Assembly (NCBI RefSeq): GCF_910591885.1 | Contig: NC_063285.1 | Location: 2,294,001-2,358,000, forward strand | Length of the DNA stretch: 64,000 nt | Origin: Bombus terrestris | Lineage: Eukaryota; Arthropoda; Insecta; Hymenoptera; Apidae | Direction: 5' to 3' | In this document: piece after piece, positions 62,900 through 64,000 of the stretch | Position numbering within the stretch: the stretch's first letter is position 1 | Layout of the letters: every line of letters begins with the position of its first letter | Notes under the pieces: model-generated | What the model was told of the DNA's origin: nothing | Databases searched by the model: none | What the model saw: the letters and a program-made list of their open reading frames with translations, nothing else | Position numbers and translations under genes: made by a program

Positions 62900-64000
62900 T
62901 CGATACCGGTGCAGGAATAAATTTAGTTAAAAGATCAAGTGCCATATTTAAACCTAAAAAGACAGTAGCTAAAACATTTTACATGGGCAATGACAAATAC
63001 CAAACTGACGAAACAGTAGACTTTCAATTCTTTAACATCATGAACACATTTCACGTTGTGCCAGACGATTTTCCTTTAATAGAAGACGGAATAATTGGTT
63101 TACCTATGCTCTCTAACTACTCATATCGAATTAACAACGAATCAGTACAATTAAACGGGAACGAAATATTTTTCCAGGCGCCGAAAACCATTCTCCCAGG
63201 GCAAACCAAAATCGAAACAATTTATCTGGATAAAGTTCCGACGAGAGTATGTTTCTGCAATACTGGTGAGCAACCAACTATAATCACTAATGATCTTTCT
63301 TATGAACACGATCTCGATAAAATTGCTAAAATGAAACAAATAATTAGACTAGACCATATTGAAGACAAACTTCGTATTCCTATCGAAAAGATCCTCCTAC
63401 ATTACATAGACGTGTTTGACCTAGAATCCGATACCCTACCTTGTACTAACCTAACAAAACACACTATTACCCTACGCGAAAACAAAATCGTCAATACCAA
63501 ATCGTACCGACCTCCCGAAGCCCATAAAGCAGAAATTGAAAAACAAATGAAAAAAATGTTAGATAAAAATATCATTGAAGAATCAGATTCTCCTTACAAC
63601 AGTCCAGTATGGGTAGTACCCAAGAAATCAGACGCAGCAGGCAAACAGAAATGGCGTATAGTTATCGACTTTCGAAAATTAAATGAACTTACCGATCAAG
63701 ACGCCTACCCACTACCGACAATCGACGACATTCTATCACAATTAGGCAACGCCAAATTCTTCTCTGCTCTAGATTTATCTTCGGGATTCCATCAAATACC
63801 TATGGACCCCGACTCAAAGAAATATACAGCCTTTAGCACACCTCAGGGACACTTTCACTATAATCGCATGCCATTCGGTTTAAAAAACGCCCCAGCCACC
63901 TTCCAACGCATGATGGATACCGCGTTACGAGGATTATTGAACAAATATTGCTTTGTATACCTTGACGACATAATAATATTCGGTAGTACAATTCAACAAC
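62890..64000 (+). CDS. pol: Ty3/gypsy Pol, 5' part, second lineage (runs off window)
   Basis: Open in the -1 frame relative to gag, from before 62890 to the window end with no stop. Protease YLIDTGAGINLV (DTG), then a linker with GIIGLPML. RT has SPVWVVPKK, FRKLNELTDQDAYPLP, DLSSGFHQIPMD, FGLKNAPATFQ and FVYLDDIIIFG, the catalytic YLDD ending near 63970. The protein is very close to the Pol at 11-14.4 kb in the RT core, while synonymous positions differ widely. RNase H and integrase would lie beyond 64000. Confidence 0.92.

Overview
The window looks like insect nuclear DNA, probably from a hymenopteran, although the species cannot be fixed from sequence alone. It is AT-rich, its one recognisable host gene is split by large GT-AG introns, and the rest is mostly eukaryotic transposable elements: Ty3/gypsy, BEL/Pao and Ty1/copia LTR elements, R1-type and Jockey-type non-LTR elements, and Tc1, piggyBac-like and hAT-like DNA elements. 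No bacterial operons, CRISPR arrays, rRNA or tRNA genes were seen.

Host gene. Six + strand exons (5604-5858, 9575-9811, 25476-25629, 30694-30850, 48065-48417, 59272-59372) join in matching phases (0,0,1,2,1) into 419 codons of an arthropod SMYD (SET plus MYND zinc finger) protein of the SmydA/msta type. The first exon(s) lie to the left of the window, and the last exon(s) lie beyond 59372 and were not found in it. Nearly everything else in 5.6-59.4 kb is intron filled with transposons.

Layout. 1.3-4.9 kb holds a very young non-autonomous BEL/Pao-like element with 841-bp LTRs, a tRNA-Tyr primer site and a gag-like ORF only. 9.9-22.1 kb is a Tc1 element with long inverted repeats. It is split by a solo LTR, which is itself split 3 bp from its end by a tandem Ty3/gypsy composite (LTR-int-LTR-int-LTR, 5268-bp period, intact gag and pol in both units). 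22.9-30.4 kb has Jockey ORF1 debris, solo LTR-like repeats and a MITE. 31.2-34.3 kb has a dead Jockey-type pol and a TTAA-bounded MITE. 35.2-41.0 kb is a nearly intact R1-type non-LTR element (ORF1 plus ORF2 with one frameshift in a C11 run). 41-46.4 kb has Jockey ORF1 copies, a reverse transcriptase remnant, a diverged solo BEL LTR, an R1-type 3' fragment and a hAT-like MITE. 49.6-58.4 kb is a second, decayed R1-type element on the minus strand, interrupted by a Ty1/copia element that carries two further solo LTRs. 59.4-60.3 kb joins a repeat to a GC-rich R1-type fragment. 61.0-64.0 kb is the 5' part of another Ty3/gypsy element, running off the window.

The strongest unusual signals are the tandem gypsy composite with a single target-site duplication; the target-site-defined nests that restore the interrupted frames when peeled away; the BEL-like gag-only element; and a 290-bp LTR segment that is identical between two gypsy lineages whose coding regions have clearly diverged. 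Nothing here demands a new cellular system. The novelty is in transposon structure and evolution.
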